NCBI GenBank assembly: GCA_002696885.1
Contig: NZSO01000067.1
Span: forward strand, 1 to 5,180
Direction: 5' to 3'
Length of the DNA stretch: 5,180 bases
DNA from: Verrucomicrobiales bacterium
Lineage (GTDB): Bacteria; Verrucomicrobiota; Verrucomicrobiia; Verrucomicrobiales; DEV007
Shown here: piece after piece, positions 1 through 5,180 of the stretch
Position numbering within the stretch: position 1 is the first letter of the stretch
Layout of the letters: each line of letters begins with the position of its first letter
Made by a program: the position numbers and the translations under genes
Notes under the pieces: generated by a model
Databases searched by the model: none
Seen by the model: the letters and a program-made list of their open reading frames with translations, nothing else
Told to the model about the DNA's origin: nothing

Positions 1-55
1 TTAATTATTGCCTAAGATCCCTAATAAATATTTATATCCAAATAATCAAAGCAAA

Positions 56-90
56 AAAAAATCGCACCTTCCAATAAGATGCGATTTTTT
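56..90 (-). terminator. Rho-independent terminator of the HU gene, possibly bidirectional
   Basis: The arms at 56-66 (AAAAAATCGCA) and 80-90 (TGCGATTTTTT) are perfect 11-base reverse complements. Inside them CTT (68-70) can pair with AAG (76-78), leaving a small loop. Read on the minus strand the hairpin starts 20 bases after the HU stop codon and ends in a run of nine T (53-61), the classic intrinsic terminator layout. On the plus strand it is followed by six T, so it could also stop a transcript arriving from the left of the window. Bases 1-55 show no recognisable gene end. Confidence 0.85.
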
Positions 91-110
91 GTATTCTGCT
101 TAAAAATAAA

Positions 111-416
111 TTAAACCATATCCTTAAGTGCTTTTAGTGGGCGCACTTTAACGATTTTTCTTTCTGGCTTAGCTGCAACAGTGATCATTTCGCCAGTAAA
201 AGGGCTTTTCATCTCTCTTTCCTCAGTCGCAGGCTTTATTTGCCTTACAATCTTGCATAGTCCAGGAATTGTGAATGCACCTGCCTCAGAATTCAATGCT
301 GCTGAAATTTGGTTTCCTAATGAATCAAGAACACTAACTACATCTTGCTTTTTGAGTCCGGTTTGTTCTGCAATAGTGTTTAAAACTTGAGTCTTACTTG
401 GTGGTTTTGCTGACAT
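111..416 (-). CDS. HU-family DNA-binding nucleoid protein
   Basis: Small basic protein of 101 residues matching the HU/IHF fold in length and layout. HU proteins bind the minor groove as dimers, bend DNA and compact the nucleoid. Residues 7-42 look like the two N-terminal helices (KTQVLNTIAEQTGLKKQDV, then VLDSLGNQI). Residues 46-57 are the core strand, where IPGLCKI replaces the usual GFGTF. Residues 58-91 form the DNA-binding arm, with the family proline at its tip (SPFTGE, Pro72) matching the RNPxTG motif. The end, KALKDMV, is the typical C-terminal helix. The ATG at 416 is the only sensible start because an in-frame stop lies three codons upstream. No Shine-Dalgarno sequence is properly spaced: an AAGGAG (453-458) lies 36 bases before the ATG. 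The gene is transcribed away from the trp/dap operon and has its own terminator, so it is probably monocistronic. Which HU paralogue it is cannot be told from sequence alone. Confidence 0.93.
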   Translation of the reverse strand: MSAKPPSKTQVLNTIAEQTGLKKQDVVSVLDSLGNQISAALNSEAGAFTIPGLCKIVRQIKPATEEREMKSPFTGEMITVAAKPERKIVKVRPLKALKDMV

Positions 417-456
417 GGTATTAATTTAATCTAATTGTTCGTTGTTTTTGATCTCC

Positions 457-472
457 TTTAAGAGTTCTTAAA
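457..472. promoter_or_regulatory. 16-bp palindrome upstream of HU, candidate operator
   Basis: TTTAAGA (457-463) and TCTTAAA (466-472) are perfect 7-base arms around a 2-base centre. The palindrome lies 41 bases upstream of the HU start and abuts the AT-rich -10 candidates at 471-481, so it would cover the expected transcription start. This position would suit a repressor or autoregulatory site. The arms are AT-rich and this may be chance in such DNA; no binding protein is identifiable. Confidence 0.35.
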
Positions 473-507
473 TATAATATAACTTAACCGAATCTTGAAA
501 AGGTCAA
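471..507 (-). promoter_or_regulatory. Weak sigma70-like promoter candidate for HU
   Basis: On the minus strand TTGACC (502-507; 5 of 6 to the -35 consensus) is followed by two overlapping TATATT hexamers (476-481 and 471-476; each 5 of 6 to the -10 consensus). The spacing is 20 bases to the first, longer than the usual 16-18, so the -35 assignment is doubtful although the -10 region is good. AT-rich DNA just upstream (511-545) could act as an UP element. The predicted leader is about 50 bases. Confidence 0.35.
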
Positions 508-658
508 CCAGTAAAAAATGCTAAAAAGCACTAAAATAATACATTTTCATAAGATCATTAGACCATGAAACCTTCCATATATTTGATATTATTTAATGAA
601 GTTTTTAAATTTATTTCACTTACACTAAATAAATAAAAATAACTTTAAACCGATGAAA

Positions 659-688
659 CTGACAAATATGCTTTTTTAATAGTATATT
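659..688 (+). promoter_or_regulatory. Sigma70-like promoter candidate for the trpA-panB operon
   Basis: CTGACA (659-664; 5 of 6 to TTGACA) and TATATT (683-688; 5 of 6 to TATAAT) are separated by 18 bases, within the normal range. Transcription would begin near 695, giving an untranslated leader of about 215 bases before trpA, long enough for post-transcriptional control. It is the best-spaced plus-strand pair I found here, but AT-rich DNA gives many such matches by chance. Confidence 0.42.
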
Positions 689-826
689 TTATTTATTTCA
701 TTATGTAGCCCTCTGAGACAGAAGAAAAAATGTTGGAAAAAAATTTTATAAATATTAATCAAACAATGGTTTTTTTAGTATTTTTTTAAAATGTTCAATT
801 ATCTCAAATTCATTCCCAATTCGTAT

Positions 827-892
827 TTGCTGCAGAAAATAAAAATATTATTTTTACTATTGAGAACAATCTATTTAAGTCACCTGCAGCAA
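827..892 (+). repeat. 9-bp perfect inverted repeat in the trpA leader
   Basis: TTGCTGCAG (827-835) and CTGCAGCAA (884-892) are exact reverse complements, 48 bases apart, ending 19 bases before the trpA ATG. Each arm contains the palindrome CTGCAG, and the two palindromes lie 54 bases apart, about five helical turns. These are among the few GC-rich words in an otherwise AT-rich region. The loop contains a smaller AT-only hairpin (TAAAAAT at 840-846 with ATTTTTA at 850-856). It could be an mRNA stem near the ribosome site or a pair of protein-binding half-sites; neither is proven. Confidence 0.45.
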
Positions 893-911
893 TTTCAATT
901 ATTAAACATTA

Positions 912-1715
912 ATGGATAATAGGATAAATGAAACTTTTAAGAAGCTAAGCTCTCAGGGCAGCTCTGCATTTGTTGCCTATTTGTGCGCAGGTGACCCTAA
1001 TTTTGAAAAATCCCTTGCAGCTATGACAGCCCTAGACAGAGCAGGCGCTGATATCATTGAAGTTGGCATACCATTTTCTGATCCTTTAGCTGATGGTATC
1101 GTCAATCAAATGGCGGCAGCAAGAGCTTTAAATGCCGGTATGGACACTCATAGGACTCTTGAATTAGTTAAGAAATTCAGAAGCTCTTCCAGCACTCCTA
1201 TTGTTATATTCACTTACCTCAATCCCATCTATAATTATGGCTTCGAAAAATTCCATCACGATGCTTCATCCTCTGGTGTAGATGGCATATTAATCCTTGA
1301 TTTACCTCCTGATGAGCAAGTACTAAATGAAGAACTCTGCAAAAGTGAAGGACTACTAGCCATAAGATTAATTGCACCAACAACACCTAATGAAAGGGTT
1401 GCTGAAATTGCCAAAACAGCTGAAGGATTTATTTATTATGTATCAAGGGAGGGCGTGACTGGACAGCAAACATCGCTTTCAAATGAGTTAGATTCTCAAG
1501 TTGAAAATTTAAAAGAACTCATAGATTTACCCATAGTGGTTGGTTTTGGGATATCAACTCCTGAACAAGCATTCGAAGTAGCAAAAATTGCTGACGGAGT
1601 GGTTGTTGGGAGCGCAATTGTAGACTTTATTGATCAAAATAAAGAGTCAGAGAATTTACATGGAAATCTCGAAGATTTTGTAAAACCACTCATAGAAGCA
1701 TCAAAAGTAAAATAA
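912..1715 (+). CDS. trpA: Tryptophan synthase alpha subunit
   Basis: Cytoplasmic enzyme cleaving indole-3-glycerol phosphate to indole and glyceraldehyde 3-phosphate. In the family, indole passes through a tunnel to the TrpB partner. The 267 residues fit the usual length and the (beta/alpha)8 barrel. The catalytic acids are Glu50 (in IIEVGIPFSDP) and Asp61 (in DPLADG), matching Glu49 and Asp60 of the Salmonella enzyme. The mobile loop is VSREGVTG with Thr183, and the phosphate-binding segments are GFGIS (211-215) and VVVGSAIV near the C-terminus. After DPLADG the protein has Ile-Val-Asn-Gln where most relatives have Pro then a hydrophobic residue. The start at 912 suits the family N-terminus; no Shine-Dalgarno sequence precedes it. 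It is the first gene of the operon and overlaps dapF by one base (TAATG). trpB is not adjacent upstream, which is less common for this pair; it should be elsewhere in the genome. Confidence 0.97.
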   Translation: MDNRINETFKKLSSQGSSAFVAYLCAGDPNFEKSLAAMTALDRAGADIIEVGIPFSDPLADGIVNQMAAARALNAGMDTHRTLELVKKFRSSSSTPIVIFTYLNPIYNYGFEKFHHDASSSGVDGILILDLPPDEQVLNEELCKSEGLLAIRLIAPTTPNERVAEIAKTAEGFIYYVSREGVTGQQTSLSNELDSQVENLKELIDLPIVVGFGISTPEQAFEVAKIADGVVVGSAIVDFIDQNKESENLHGNLEDFVKPLIEASKVK

Positions 1716-2527
1716 TGATAACTATGAAATTCACAAAAATGAATGGTGCTGGTAACGACTTTGTCATAACTGACAATAGACAATCCAGAACCCAATTCAC
1801 TTCAGATGATATTGCATTCATTTGTGATAGAAACAGAGGTATAGGTGCAGATGGATTTATGAGTGTTGAACCTCCAGAAAACGAGGGAGATTATAGGATG
1901 AGATACTATAATGCTGATGGAAATGAGGCAGAAATGTGTGGAAATGGAGCAAGATGCTTTGCTCGCTTTGTCTTCAATTGTGATAACGAATTCAAGGATT
2001 CCATGAAAATTGAAACTATCGCTGGAATAATAAGAGCCAATATAATAAGTGACCTTGTACAAATTCAGCTTAGCAAACCCTTCGACTTAAAATTAAATGA
2101 TTCAATAACGGTCAATGATTCGAGCGAAAAAATTCACTCATTAAACACCGGTGTACCCCATGCGGTAGTATTTTCTGATAACATAAATGGTATTAACCTC
2201 AAAGAAAATGGTTCTCTCATCCGAAATCATTCTCTTTATTCTCCAAATGGAACTAATGTGAATTACGTCCAAATTGATGAAGAGAAAATTTTGTCAATTA
2301 GAACATATGAGCGAGGTGTAGAGGATGAAACATTAGCTTGCGGAACTGGAATGGTGGCAAGCGCACTAATTCATCACCAAGTGAATAAAATAACACCACC
2401 TGTTCAGGTTAAAGTTAAGGGGGGTGATACTTTAGAAGTATCTTGGGACTATGATGGAAATGAATATTTTAATGTCACATTGACAGGACCAGCACTATCA
2501 GTATTTAAAGGAGAAATTAATGTTTGA
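1715..2527 (+). CDS. dapF: Diaminopimelate epimerase
   Basis: PLP-independent epimerase converting LL- to meso-diaminopimelate, the direct precursor of lysine and a peptidoglycan cross-linking residue. The 270-residue protein shows the two-domain family pattern. KMNGAGNDFV lies at 8-17. The first catalytic cysteine is Cys75 in ADGNEAEMCGNGARC, and the second is Cys209 in ETLACGTGM. His149 (TGVPHAV), the NGTNVNYV segment (178-185) and Glu199-Arg200 (YERG) form the substrate pocket in relatives. The ATG at 1715 overlaps the trpA stop as TAATG, favouring reinitiation. A second in-frame ATG at 1724 gives MKFTKMNGAGNDF, which matches the usual family N-terminus even better, so the true start may be three codons later. 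The gene end carries the dapA ribosome site and overlaps dapA by 8 bases. Confidence 0.97.
   Translation: MITMKFTKMNGAGNDFVITDNRQSRTQFTSDDIAFICDRNRGIGADGFMSVEPPENEGDYRMRYYNADGNEAEMCGNGARCFARFVFNCDNEFKDSMKIETIAGIIRANIISDLVQIQLSKPFDLKLNDSITVNDSSEKIHSLNTGVPHAVVFSDNINGINLKENGSLIRNHSLYSPNGTNVNYVQIDEEKILSIRTYERGVEDETLACGTGMVASALIHHQVNKITPPVQVKVKGGDTLEVSWDYDGNEYFNVTLTGPALSVFKGEINV
2508..2513 (+). promoter_or_regulatory. Strong Shine-Dalgarno site for dapA inside dapF
   Basis: AAGGAG lies six bases before the dapA ATG at 2520, an ideal spacing. It sits within the last codons of dapF. It is the only clear canonical ribosome site I see at a gene start in this window; trpA, dapB, folK, panB and HU lack one. 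It decides the dapA start and suggests dapA can be initiated independently of upstream translation. Confidence 0.75.
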
Positions 2528-3407
2528 AGGAGCCCACACCGCTTTAATCACGCCTTTCCTCGATGGGAAGATTGATGAATCATCTCTTAGAGATCTTATT
2601 GACTTCCAATTTGATAATGGAATTTCAGGCATTGTACCTTGTGGCACGACAGGTGAATCACCAACCCTATCAAACGATGAACACAAACGTGTTATCGAGA
2701 TAGCTATAGAAACGACCGCAGGAAGAGGTAAGGTAATTGCTGGCACAGGATCAAATTCAACCCGTGAGGCTATCAACATGACTCAGCATGCGCAGAAGGC
2801 TGGTGCTGATGCTGTACTACTCGTATGTCCATATTATAACAAACCTTCACAAGAAGGACTATATCAACATTACAAGGCAATAGCTTCCGAAACTGATTTA
2901 CCAATAATGCTTTATAGCATTCCAGGCAGATCTGTAATAGAAATCACTGTTGAGACACAGTTAAGACTTCATCAAGATTGCCCAAACATAATGGCTATGA
3001 AAGAGGCAGGAGGCAAAGAAACCCGAGTTGAGGAAATAAGAGAACTGCTTCCCAAAGAATATGAAGTTTTAAGTGGTGATGATGCTCTCACTTTACCTTT
3101 CATGAAAAAAGGTGCTGTAGGAGTTGTTAGTGTTGCCTCTAATCTTATCCCTAACCAACTCTCGAAACTAGTTTCCCATCTCTTGAATAAAGATTATTCA
3201 AATGCTGAAATAGTCGATGATTTCTGTAAGCCGTTATTCCAAGGCCTATTGAGCCTAGACACTAATCCTGTTCCGATAAAAGAAGCTATGGCTCTCACTG
3301 GAAAATCCACTAATGAGTTGAGATTGCCTTTAGTCGGATTAAACCATGAGAACAAAAATAAATTAATCGATTTAGTATCTAGACTTAACTTAATAGATGA
3401 TAAATAA
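2520..3407 (+). CDS. dapA: 4-hydroxy-tetrahydrodipicolinate synthase
   Basis: First committed enzyme of the diaminopimelate/lysine branch. It condenses pyruvate with aspartate semialdehyde through a Schiff base; in relatives it is a cytoplasmic homotetramer. The 295 residues match the family. Visible motifs are the GTTGES pyruvate-binding segment (42-47), CPYYNKP with Tyr106 (103-109), the catalytic Tyr132 in LYSIPGR with Arg137 that binds the substrate carboxylate, and the Schiff-base Lys161 in MAMKEAGG. The GDDALTLPF segment further on is also typical. This full set separates it from N-acetylneuraminate lyase and other members of the family, and the dapF and dapB neighbours support it. Lysine feedback inhibition is known for many DapA enzymes but cannot be judged here. 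The start is fixed by an AAGGAG six bases upstream. It ends directly at dapB with no gap. Confidence 0.97.
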   Translation: MFEGAHTALITPFLDGKIDESSLRDLIDFQFDNGISGIVPCGTTGESPTLSNDEHKRVIEIAIETTAGRGKVIAGTGSNSTREAINMTQHAQKAGADAVLLVCPYYNKPSQEGLYQHYKAIASETDLPIMLYSIPGRSVIEITVETQLRLHQDCPNIMAMKEAGGKETRVEEIRELLPKEYEVLSGDDALTLPFMKKGAVGVVSVASNLIPNQLSKLVSHLLNKDYSNAEIVDDFCKPLFQGLLSLDTNPVPIKEAMALTGKSTNELRLPLVGLNHENKNKLIDLVSRLNLIDDK

Positions 3408-4151
3408 ATGAACAATCCGATAAACATTCTTGTTACTGGTTCCAATGGAAGAATGGGTAAAGCCATAATTGATTGCGCCTCAAATCATGATGAGGTCGTA
3501 ATATCTAAAGGTATCGATCTTGGAGATTCACTGGATGATCATTTAGATGATTGTGATATTGTCATTGATTTTAGCACCCACACTTTTACGGAAGAATTAG
3601 TTGATAAATGTTCAGAAAAAGGCAAGCCAATCGTAATTGGCACCACTGGTCACACTGATGAGGAATTAAATCTTATCCAAAGTGCAACAAAAATCATACC
3701 TATTGTTATGGCTCCTAATTACAGCATCGGTGTTAATACCCTTTTCTGGTTAACAAGGAAAGCTACCAAAATACTAGGTAGTGACTTTGATTTGGAGGTT
3801 GTAGAAATGCACCATCGATTAAAGATTGATGCTCCTAGTGGAACCGCTAGAAAACTTGGGGAAATTCTTGCTGAAACAACAGGTGTATCTTATGCAAAGG
3901 ATACACTTCATGGACGTCACGGCATAGTTGGGGAAAGAACTAAAAAGGAAATAGGAATGCACTCTATGAGGGGAGGTGATGTTGTAGGTGACCACACAGT
4001 TATATACGCAAACGATGGGGAAAGAGTTGAACTAACTCATAAAGCTTCCAGCAGAAATACATTCGCTAATGGTTCTCTTCATGCAGCTAAATGGGTTCAT
4101 GGCAGATCACCTGGTCTATACGATATGCAGGATGTTCTTGATCTAAATTGA
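3408..4151 (+). CDS. dapB: 4-hydroxy-tetrahydrodipicolinate reductase
   Basis: NAD(P)H-dependent reductase that takes the DapA product to tetrahydrodipicolinate. The N-terminal Rossmann fold shows VTGSNGRMG (9-17), an acidic residue after the second strand (Asp37 in GIDLG), DFS (54-56), GTTG (78-81) and APNYSIGVN (102-110). The substrate domain carries the family signature HHRLKIDAPSGTA (135-147), with His135 and Lys139 matching the catalytic His159 and Lys163 of the E. coli enzyme. At 247 residues it belongs to the short form; E. coli DapB is 273 residues and has a longer segment after the first helix. The ATG follows the dapA stop immediately (TAAATG), without a clear Shine-Dalgarno sequence, so coupling to dapA translation is likely. 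Its stop overlaps the folK start by four bases. Confidence 0.97.
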   Translation: MNNPINILVTGSNGRMGKAIIDCASNHDEVVISKGIDLGDSLDDHLDDCDIVIDFSTHTFTEELVDKCSEKGKPIVIGTTGHTDEELNLIQSATKIIPIVMAPNYSIGVNTLFWLTRKATKILGSDFDLEVVEMHHRLKIDAPSGTARKLGEILAETTGVSYAKDTLHGRHGIVGERTKKEIGMHSMRGGDVVGDHTVIYANDGERVELTHKASSRNTFANGSLHAAKWVHGRSPGLYDMQDVLDLN

Positions 4152-4672
4152 AAACAACCAATAAAGATTTACCCTTTGGAATAGCCTTTGGTTCAAACAT
4201 TGGCAATCGCCTAGAAAACCTCTCCAAAGCAAAAGAACTTTTATTGGCCAAAAGCTCAAACCCTTCATCATGTATATTTTCAAGCATCTATGAGTCGGCA
4301 CCAGTAAATTGCTCTGAACCCTGTGGTCCATTTTTAAATGCGACTGCTGAAATGCATTTTGATATTAGTCCAGAACGGCTACTCTATATATGTCTTGATA
4401 TTGAATTAAATTTCGGCCGCCCTAAAATAAGAAAAAAAAATGAACCGCGAATAATCGACTTAGACATACTTTATGCAGGAAATCTAATACTCAAAACTAA
4501 TCACTTAAAAATACCTCACCCAGAGATTCTAAACAGAAGATTCGTCCTTGAACCTCTTGCTGAAATTAGACCTAATTTTATTTTACCTAATCAAGTTAAA
4601 TCAATTATGGAGCACCTCAGCTCACTTAAATCTACTGAACCACCATTAAAACTCATTCAATCAAACTGGTAA
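4148..4672 (+). CDS. folK: 2-amino-4-hydroxy-6-hydroxymethyldihydropteridine pyrophosphokinase (HPPK)
   Basis: Folate enzyme that transfers pyrophosphate from ATP to 6-hydroxymethyl-7,8-dihydropterin, making the substrate for dihydropteroate synthase. The 174 residues show AFGSNIGNR (13-21), SSIYESAPV (45-53), PFLNAT (61-66), and FGRPKIRKKNEPRIIDLDIL (89-108) with Arg91, Arg101 and the magnesium-binding Asp104 and Asp106, then IPHPEILNRRFVLEPLAEI (122-140) with His124. Relative to E. coli, Arg84 and Trp89 of the ATP loop become Lys93 and Asn98, a variation I consider tolerable. The start is TTG, overlapping the dapB stop as TTGA. The next in-frame ATG is at Met69, far past the GSN motif, so TTG is the only workable start. 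A run of nine A (4432-4440) lies just before the catalytic segment. folP and folB are not adjacent in this window. Confidence 0.95.
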   Translation: MKTTNKDLPFGIAFGSNIGNRLENLSKAKELLLAKSSNPSSCIFSSIYESAPVNCSEPCGPFLNATAEMHFDISPERLLYICLDIELNFGRPKIRKKNEPRIIDLDILYAGNLILKTNHLKIPHPEILNRRFVLEPLAEIRPNFILPNQVKSIMEHLSSLKSTEPPLKLIQSNW

Positions 4673-4677
4673 TTAAA

Positions 4678-5180
4678 TTGAAACTAGACGAATTAAAATA
4701 TTTAAATTCCAGAATATGTGCTTTAACAGCATATGATTATCCAACCGCCAGAATCCTTGATGAGCTAAATGTTGATATAATTCTTGTGGGCGATTCGCTA
4801 GGAATGATGGTATTTGGTCATGAGGATACAACCGATGTCTCTATGGAGATGATGATTCATCACACGAGTGCCTGCAGAAAAGGTGTATCTAAAAATATAT
4901 TAATAACAGATATGCCATACAATTCATACGAATGTGTGGATACTGCTCTTGAAAATGCTCAAAGGTTGATGAATGCTGGGGCAGATGGAGTTAAGCTTGA
5001 GGGTGGGAATAAAATCATCGACCAAATAAAAATTCTGGTGAAGAACGATATTCCTGTAATAGGTCACTTAGGTTTTCTTCCGCAATCTATTAAGGAAGAA
5101 AAAACCTACAAAAAGAAAGGTAAAATTGAGACCGAAAAAACGGAAATATATAACGACTCCAAACTTCTGGAATCCGCAGG
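4678..5180 (+). CDS. panB: 3-methyl-2-oxobutanoate hydroxymethyltransferase (ketopantoate hydroxymethyltransferase), 5' part
   Basis: The first 167 codons are present and the gene runs off the window; the family is usually about 260-280 residues. The enzyme transfers a hydroxymethyl group from 5,10-methylenetetrahydrofolate to 2-oxoisovalerate, the first committed step to pantothenate and CoA. Visible motifs are LTAYDYPTARILD (16-28), LVGDSLGM with metal ligand Asp39 (36-43), TDMP with Asp78 (77-80), GVKLEGG with Glu108 (104-110), and IGHLGFLPQS (128-137). The catalytic glutamate (E. coli Glu181) lies beyond the window. Two family positions differ: Leu134 where Thr is usual, and Lys142-Thr143 where GG usually precedes Tyr. 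The start is taken as TTG 4678, five bases after the folK stop; there is no in-frame ATG before Met43, and TTG places the AYDYPTA motif at its normal distance. panC often follows panB, which cannot be seen here. Confidence 0.95.
   Translation, partial: MKLDELKYLNSRICALTAYDYPTARILDELNVDIILVGDSLGMMVFGHEDTTDVSMEMMIHHTSACRKGVSKNILITDMPYNSYECVDTALENAQRLMNAGADGVKLEGGNKIIDQIKILVKNDIPVIGHLGFLPQSIKEEKTYKKKGKIETEKTEIYNDSKLLESA

Larger units (their letters stand above)
417..911. other. 495-base divergent intergenic region, no supported gene
   Basis: This stretch separates the divergent HU and trpA genes. It is markedly more AT-rich than the flanking genes, with many A and T runs and frequent stops. It contains only short ATG-started frames (for example 565-636, 23 codons; 730-789, 19 codons; 791-919, 42 codons), none with a ribosome site or recognisable protein. 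I see no tRNA, no tandem Trp codons that would mark a trp leader peptide, and no riboswitch I recognise. What can be supported are the promoter candidates, the HU palindrome and the inverted repeat before trpA, listed separately. The stretch 790-912 has fewer stops than the rest and could be the tail of a decayed gene. Confidence 0.7.

Noticed and set aside
181..390. Plus-strand frame opposite the HU gene
   Set aside because: It is an antisense shadow of the clearly recognisable HU coding sequence and has no family features.
519..530. TGCTAAAAAGCA short inverted repeat upstream of the HU promoter candidate
   Set aside because: Four-base arms are too short to distinguish from chance.
578..585. 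TATATTTG resembling a Bacteroidetes-type -7 promoter element
   Set aside because: No matching TTTG -33 element at the right spacing was seen, and the gene content does not point to Bacteroidetes; a chance match is likely.
565..636. 23-codon hydrophobic small frame in the intergenic region (starts MKPSIYLILF)
   Set aside because: It is too short and lacks a ribosome site; hydrophobic short frames arise easily in AT-rich spacers, and nothing nearby suggests a type I toxin or leader peptide.
762..787. Possible weak terminator or attenuator in the operon leader (AAAC AATG GTTT followed by T runs)
   Set aside because: The stem is only four pairs with a single GC pair, too weak to support a terminator call in such T-rich DNA.
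791..919. 42-codon ATG-started frame overlapping the trpA start by 8 bases
   Set aside because: It has no ribosome site, no recognisable motif, and a Leu/Ile/Phe-rich composition expected from translating AT-rich DNA; it has no Trp codons, so it is not a trp leader peptide.
1802..2062. Minus-strand frame inside dapF (and similar ones at 2498-2779, 3194-3466, 4087-4287 and 4143-4331)
   Set aside because: They lie opposite well-supported enzyme genes, show no protein motifs and have no independent start signals.

Overview
This window looks like ordinary chromosomal housekeeping DNA from an AT-rich bacterium. It holds one small gene on the minus strand (an HU-type nucleoid protein) and, diverging from it, a tightly packed plus-strand biosynthetic operon of six genes, the last cut by the window edge. 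The protein styles (an HU with a PGLCKI core and a KALKDMV end, a TrpA with a YYVSREGVTG loop, a short 247-residue DapB) and the low GC remind me most of a marine, low-GC member of the Verrucomicrobiota/Planctomycetota (PVC) group, perhaps Opitutae-like. This is an impression from memory, not a placement.

Layout: positions 1-110 hold no gene I can support, but contain a strong hairpin with flanking A and T tracts (56-90) that should terminate the HU transcript. HU runs from 416 down to 111. Positions 417-911 are a very AT-rich divergent intergenic region of 495 bases. It holds a weak HU promoter candidate with a short palindrome beside it, a reasonable sigma70-like promoter candidate facing the operon (659-688), and a 9-bp inverted repeat (827-835 with 884-892) just before trpA. 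The operon is trpA (912-1715), dapF (1715-2527), dapA (2520-3407), dapB (3408-4151), folK (4148-4672) and the start of panB (4678 to beyond 5180).

The junctions are a 1-base TAATG overlap, an 8-base overlap, a zero-base gap, a 4-base TTGA overlap and a 5-base gap, so the genes are almost certainly co-transcribed and probably translationally coupled. The content mixes four pathways: the last steps of tryptophan synthesis (TrpA), the diaminopimelate/lysine branch that also feeds peptidoglycan (DapA, DapB, DapF), folate synthesis (FolK) and pantothenate/CoA synthesis (PanB, which uses a folate one-carbon donor). trpB is not next to trpA here. Catalytic residues are intact in every enzyme, as far as each can be seen, so all appear functional.

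I see no mobile element, CRISPR array, tRNA, rRNA, toxin or defence gene, and no evidence of an undescribed system. The points worth a second look are regulatory or organisational: the operon composition, two consecutive TTG starts in an identical 10-base context, the inverted repeat before trpA, the palindrome at the HU promoter, and a 9-A run inside folK.
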